Source: Helicobacteraceae bacterium (GTDB lineage: Bacteria > Campylobacterota > Campylobacteria > Campylobacterales > Sulfurimonadaceae). Taken from it: a stretch of 9,391 nucleotides of DNA. The stretch spans positions 1-9,391 of the forward strand of contig CANMHZ010000030.1 in NCBI GenBank assembly GCA_947497635.1, given 5' to 3'. A model generated the notes under the pieces. The model worked only from the letters and a program-made list of their open reading frames with translations, was not told where the DNA came from and did not search any database. Each line of letters starts with the position of its first letter. The first letter of the stretch is position 1. Positions 6,662-9,391 of this stretch are shown here, piece by piece. The position numbers and the translations under genes were made by a program.

Positions 6662-7668
6662 GAAAGCTCCTGTTCAAAAAGACGTTGTATTTCTGGAACG
6701 TATGCCGCTATCCCCTCTTCAAAACTAAATCGAGGCTCATACCCCAAACACTCACGCGTTGTTTGAATATCCGCTTCGGTGTGGAACTGGTAGCGTCCAA
6801 TATAGGGGTTAGGGACATATTCACACACGTATGAAGTTCCCAATTCACGTTGCAAAATATCCACCATTGATTGAAATGAGCGTGCTTTTCCTGTTCCGAC
6901 ATTAAAGACACCCGACTCACGTGGAGCAGCCGCTAAAATATTAGCTTGGATAATATCCTCAATATAAATAAAATCGCGCAAAATCTGATCGGAGTTCTCA
7001 AAAAGCTTCGGATTCTTTCCACTTAAAAGCTGATGCCCAAACTGTACCACCATCGAAGATGTTTTATTTTTGAAAAATTCCCGCGCGCCGTAAACATTGA
7101 AATAACGCAATCCGACGATACTAATATGATCGTGCTTAAGGGCATATTGACGTGCCGTGTGATCCATCATTAGCTTGGAAAATCCATAAACATTTTGAGG
7201 TGCTTCACGTCCTACGATTTGTGGAGAAGGGGCATCCCCATACGTCGCACCCGAGGAGGCATAAATCATATTTGCACCATGCGCCACCGCCATCTCAAGT
7301 AGATCAACAAACGCATTCACATTGGTTTGAATCATCAAATCCTGTTCCAACGCCGTCGTATCCGAAATCGCCGCTTCGTGATAGATAAAATCAAATTTAT
7401 ACCGTGCTGAAATCTCTGCCAACAATGTTTTATCGTTAATATCACCACTAATAACATCCCCACGAAAGCCAATCAAATTTTTAAAATGACCAAAACTTTT
7501 GAGATTGCCATTGGAGAGGGTGAAATTTGAGCGGAACAGATCTAACACCACCACACGAGCATCGGGATAATTCTCCTGAAAATAAAAGGCGAGGTTAGAA
7601 CCAATAAATCCCGCCCCCCCTGTAATAAGGATAGTTTTTGTATTAAAATCAACGTCGCTGTAGCGCAT
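6658..7668 (-). CDS. hldD: ADP-L-glycero-D-manno-heptose 6-epimerase
   Basis: HldD (RfaD) converts ADP-D-glycero-D-manno-heptose to the L-glycero form that heptosyltransferases such as WaaF use. It is a cytoplasmic short-chain dehydrogenase-type epimerase of 336 residues. The Rossmann motif GGAGFIGSN is at 17-25, the active-site serine region ASSGATYG at 137-144, and the catalytic Y161 and K165 in YGFSK. RYFNVYGAREFFKN at 188-201 and LRDFIYIED at 230-238 are characteristic of the extended-SDR sugar epimerases and of HldD in particular. AAGGA lies six bases before the ATG at 7668, just after the promoter region. It is the first gene of the hldD-hldE-yfaZ-like operon and overlaps hldE by ATGA. 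A general NAD-dependent sugar-nucleotide epimerase is the fallback reading, but adjacency to hldE makes HldD far more likely. Confidence 0.93.
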   Translation of the reverse strand: MRYSDVDFNTKTILITGGAGFIGSNLAFYFQENYPDARVVVLDLFRSNFTLSNGNLKSFGHFKNLIGFRGDVISGDINDKTLLAEISARYKFDFIYHEAAISDTTALEQDLMIQTNVNAFVDLLEMAVAHGANMIYASSGATYGDAPSPQIVGREAPQNVYGFSKLMMDHTARQYALKHDHISIVGLRYFNVYGAREFFKNKTSSMVVQFGHQLLSGKNPKLFENSDQILRDFIYIEDIIQANILAAAPRESGVFNVGTGKARSFQSMVDILQRELGTSYVCEYVPNPYIGRYQFHTEADIQTTRECLGYEPRFSFEEGIAAYVPEIQRLFEQELS

Positions 7669-7696
7669 ATAATGTCCTTGAGGATATAAGTGTATT

Positions 7697-7702
7697 ATTG
7701 TA
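7697..7702 (-). promoter_or_regulatory. Candidate -10 box of the hldD operon
   Basis: Minus-strand TACAAT in the context TTTGTTACAAT lies about 29 bases upstream of the hldD start. No clear -35 box is present, only T-rich sequence upstream, as is common for Campylobacterota housekeeping promoters. Confidence 0.4.
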
Positions 7703-7756
7703 ACAAAGGTATCATTAAAAGAGAAAAAAGTTAGACTTGTTTAAGATAGATGGGAA

Positions 7757-7762
7757 TATAAT
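7757..7762 (+). promoter_or_regulatory. Candidate -10 box of the cytochrome c553 gene
   Basis: A perfect TATAAT sits 29 bases before the cytochrome start. No good -35 hexamer is seen; ACTTGT at 7735-7740 is a weak candidate with a 16-base spacer. GGAG then lies seven bases before the ATG at 7792. The 123-base gap between hldD and this gene thus holds two divergent promoters. Confidence 0.6.
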
Positions 7763-7791
7763 AGCGCTCAAATTTTAATACGGAGAAACAA

Positions 7792-8088
7792 ATGAAAAAA
7801 ATTGCTCTTGCAATGTTATTCGCTGGTATGTCATTGATGGCTGCTGATGGAAAAGCTCTTTCTGCTAAATGTGCTGCATGTCATGGTGCTAGCTTCGAAA
7901 AAGCGGCTCTTGGTAAATCAGCAATCGTAAAAGGTCAATCAGCTGCTGCTGTTGAAGCTTCTTTGAAAGCATACAAAGCTGGTACTCAAAACAAAGCTGG
8001 TATGGGTGCATTGATGAAAGGTCAAGTGGCTGCTATGTCTGACGCTGACATCAAAGCAGTTGCTACTTTCGCAGCTACTGGTAAATAA
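7792..8088 (+). CDS. Periplasmic monoheme cytochrome c (c553-like)
   Basis: This 98-residue exported class I cytochrome c probably shuttles single electrons in the periplasm, for example from the bc1 complex to a cbb3 oxidase or peroxidase. Residues 1-17 form a signal peptide (MKK, hydrophobic core, LMA before ADG). The heme motif CAACH is at 27-31 (C27, C30, H31). The distal methionine ligand is probably M75 or M71, just before the MSDADIKAVATF helix typical of the family. The mature protein is about 80 residues, normal for c553. Codon use is strongly biased (GCT and GCA for Ala, GGT for Gly, AAA for Lys), which with the strong ribosome binding site and terminator suggests high expression. 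It is transcribed alone. The redox partner cannot be told from the sequence. Confidence 0.9.
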   Translation: MKKIALAMLFAGMSLMAADGKALSAKCAACHGASFEKAALGKSAIVKGQSAAAVEASLKAYKAGTQNKAGMGALMKGQVAAMSDADIKAVATFAATGK

Positions 8089-8095
8089 TTCCTCT

Positions 8096-8122
8096 TCTCA
8101 CCGCATTAGCGGTGGGATTTTT
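8096..8122 (+). terminator. Rho-independent terminator of the cytochrome c553 gene
   Basis: A stem of six perfect pairs CACCGC/GCGGTG (8099-8104 with 8109-8114), extended by three more including one T-G pair, closes an ATTA loop and runs into five Ts (8118-8122). It begins eight bases after the cytochrome stop codon. No T tract follows on the other strand, so it should not terminate minus-strand transcription. Confidence 0.92.
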
Positions 8123-8182
8123 CTCACTCACTTTTATACTTCTTCTTTGTAATGTGATTTAGAGAATCTCCAAAAACTATTT

Positions 8183-9031
8183 TTATCGCAAACTTTCTAT
8201 ACGTTCTTCACTAAGTCCTGTTTTTAAAGCGATAGTCGCATTATCCAAAATATCAAGAAGATTTTTTGCTATTTCAATAGCTTTATTTTCCATCCCCCTA
8301 GCTTCACCTCGTGCTTCACCTTTCTCTTCCGCCGTTTGAAGGGCATTGATTTCATCGTATGCTTTGAGGGTCATATAATCATACACATCTAACTCTTTTT
8401 TATCCCAATTTGTTTGGGAAGCTATTTCAAACGCTTCTTTAAATTCTTGAATATCTTTAAATTGCTTTGGGATGATAGTAAGATTATTGGCATTTTTAAT
8501 AAAGTAAATCCATTTCTCTAATGTCGTTTGAAGTTCTTCGAGTTCTTTATCAAACTTTTTGAGTTCGATAAACGTAAATTCAAAATCATCAAGCTCTTGT
8601 TTGAGTGTCTCTTTGTTGAGTATGAGATGTCGGCTTATAAACGCTTGACTCTCAAACATACTAAAATCAACAATCCCTATAAAATAAACTTTATTAAGTT
8701 TACTGTAATCGGCACCTGAGGAGAGTTGTGAAATATAGGCTTTACTGGTATAGTATAAACTTCTTTTTGCAAAATCTCCTAAATGTTTCTTTTGCATCTC
8801 AACGATAAATTCATCCCCATTTTTAGCTTTGGCTTTGATGTCTAAAATCGTCTCTTTTAAATCGGGTATTTTCGGAACTTGATAGGGGTTGACTATGTGT
8901 AAATCGACAATGCTTTTCTCATCGTTAAAATCCAAAATAGCGTTTAGAAGAGAGATCAAAATCTCTTTTTTGTTTTCATCTCCAAATATCTTTTTAAACG
9001 CTAAATCATTCTTTGGGTCGGCGAATTGCAT
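8183..9031 (-). CDS. Rpn family PD-(D/E)XK nuclease ("putative transposase" family)
   Basis: This 282-residue protein belongs to the Rpn/PDDEXK_2 family. Members were named as transposases but behave as DNA endonucleases, and some E. coli members act in phage defence. The N-terminus (DPKNDLAFKKIFGD) is the family hallmark. The nuclease core has D64 in LDIKA and E78-x-Q80 in VEMQ, the PD-(D/E)XK residues. A helical middle follows, then a GEARGEARG repeat (about 238-246) and a C-terminal regulatory helix pair. The start at 9031 is chosen because GGGG (9039-9042) sits seven bases upstream and a TATAAT promoter lies at 9069-9074; an in-frame ATG at 9097 would be upstream of that promoter. No inverted repeats or transposase partner surround it, so it is a lone gene rather than an IS. 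It looks more AT-rich than the LPS genes, which may point to acquisition. Confidence 0.85.
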   Translation of the reverse strand: MQFADPKNDLAFKKIFGDENKKEILISLLNAILDFNDEKSIVDLHIVNPYQVPKIPDLKETILDIKAKAKNGDEFIVEMQKKHLGDFAKRSLYYTSKAYISQLSSGADYSKLNKVYFIGIVDFSMFESQAFISRHLILNKETLKQELDDFEFTFIELKKFDKELEELQTTLEKWIYFIKNANNLTIIPKQFKDIQEFKEAFEIASQTNWDKKELDVYDYMTLKAYDEINALQTAEEKGEARGEARGMENKAIEIAKNLLDILDNATIALKTGLSEERIESLR

Positions 9032-9042
9032 TTTTGTTCCCC
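9032..9042 (-). promoter_or_regulatory. Ribosome binding site that fixes the Rpn start
   Basis: Minus-strand AAGGGGA (9038-9044) includes GGGG at 9039-9042, seven bases before the ATG at 9031. It supports this start over the longer reading. Confidence 0.6.
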
Positions 9043-9068
9043 TTATTTGTTCAGTTTTACTACGAAGT

Positions 9069-9095
9069 ATTATACAGAAGTTGCAATTAAGCAAC
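9069..9095 (-). promoter_or_regulatory. Candidate Rpn promoter with inverted repeat
   Basis: A perfect minus-strand TATAAT is at 9069-9074. Just upstream, in the -35 area, is an inverted repeat GTTGC-AATTAA-GCAAC (9080-9095) that could be a regulator site. No recognisable -35 hexamer is present. Confidence 0.45.
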
Positions 9096-9152
9096 ACTGC
9101 ACAATCTCCAAATAGATGACCGCCCCTTTCACCCTCCTAAGCAACTTTTGGC

Positions 9153-9158
9153 TATAAT
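9153..9158 (+). promoter_or_regulatory. Candidate -10 box of lepA
   Basis: TATAAT in the context TTTTGGCTATAAT lies 33 bases before the lepA ATG, giving a short leader of roughly 25 bases. The upstream -35 is not evident. Confidence 0.55.
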
Positions 9159-9191
9159 TTCACCAATTAAATCAAATGAGTAATAAACCCC

Positions 9192-9391
9192 ATGGATAAT
9201 ATACGCAACTTTTCAATCATCGCCCATATCGACCACGGCAAGAGTACCCTAGCAGATCGGATTATCCAAGAGTGTGGCTCTGTAACGGAGCGCGAAATGG
9301 GTAAGCAGATGATGGACACGATGGACATCGAGCAAGAGCGTGGGATTACCATCAAAGCCCAAAGTGTCCGTTTGGACTATGTCAAAGATGG
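9192..9391 (+). CDS. lepA: Elongation factor 4 (LepA), 5' part only
   Basis: LepA is a ribosome-associated GTPase, close to EF-G, that is thought to act on stalled or mistranslocated ribosomes or in initiation. Only the first 66 codons are in the window; the gene runs off the right edge. They contain the start of the GTPase domain: AHIDHGKST at 11-19 (G1 P-loop with K17), the LepA-like stretch REMGKQMMDTMDIEQER, and the switch I motif RGITIKAQ with T53. The full protein is usually about 595-600 residues. The ribosome binding site is weak: only TGAG at 9177-9180, about eleven bases before the ATG. An out-of-frame ATG at 9176 overlaps the start region. The neighbouring Rpn gene diverges from it. 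Confidence 0.95.
   Translation, partial: MDNIRNFSIIAHIDHGKSTLADRIIQECGSVTEREMGKQMMDTMDIEQERGITIKAQSVRLDYVKD

Noticed and set aside
8162..8170. GAGA-A-TCTC as a terminator for the Rpn gene
   Set aside because: The loop is only one base and no T tract follows on the minus strand.
8183..9031. Insertion sequence or transposon
   Set aside because: The Rpn family carries a transposase name, but no terminal inverted repeats, target duplication or DDE transposase were seen around it.
9035..9097. Longer N-terminus for the Rpn gene starting at 9097
   Set aside because: The extra 22 residues do not resemble the family, the start would lie upstream of the TATAAT at 9069-9074, and a good ribosome binding site serves the ATG at 9031.
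1..9391. tRNA, rRNA, CRISPR array or riboswitch
   Set aside because: No cloverleaf, regularly spaced repeat or recognisable aptamer was seen; nearly all of the window is coding.

Overview
The window looks like a chromosomal segment from a free-living Campylobacterota (epsilonproteobacterial) species. Sulfuricurvum or Sulfurimonas is my best guess. The clues are a moderate-to-low GC content, an ADP-heptose/LPS-core gene set, a small periplasmic cytochrome c553 and TATAAT-type promoters with poor -35 boxes. The genus is inferred from protein style alone, with no database search. Coding density is very high and no stretch over 300 bases lacks a gene.

Region 1 (1-1537, + strand): a promoter drives a toxin-antitoxin-like pair, a ribbon-helix-helix-type antitoxin followed by a PIN-domain toxin. 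The toxin stop codon overlaps the start of a lipopolysaccharide-kinase-like gene (ATGA). All three therefore look like one translationally coupled transcript.

Region 2 (1497-7668): an LPS-core block with alternating strands. A GT9 glycosyltransferase lies on the minus strand and its 3' end overlaps the kinase gene. Next, on the plus strand, come a membrane-anchored glycosidase-like protein and waaF (heptosyltransferase II), joined by an ATGA overlap. Last, on the minus strand, come hldD, hldE and a YfaZ-like outer-membrane barrel protein, each overlapping the next by a few bases. HldE makes heptose-1,7-bisphosphate and later ADP-heptose, HldD epimerises it, WaaF adds the second heptose to the core, and the kinase may phosphorylate core sugars. 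The GT9 enzyme may add a further sugar. gmhA, gmhB and waaC are not in the window.

Region 3 (7669-9391): a divergent promoter region, then a strongly expressed-looking periplasmic cytochrome c553 gene with a good intrinsic terminator. A minus-strand Rpn/PD-(D/E)XK nuclease gene with its own promoter follows, and then the 5' end of lepA (elongation factor 4), cut off by the window edge.

Most notable points: the TA pair coupled to an LPS kinase; a glycosidase-like protein that keeps one catalytic glutamate but seems to lack the acid/base one; a possible intragenic start in the Rpn gene that could produce a C-terminal antitoxin; and two convergent gene overlaps in the LPS block. Nothing here is clearly a wholly new system.
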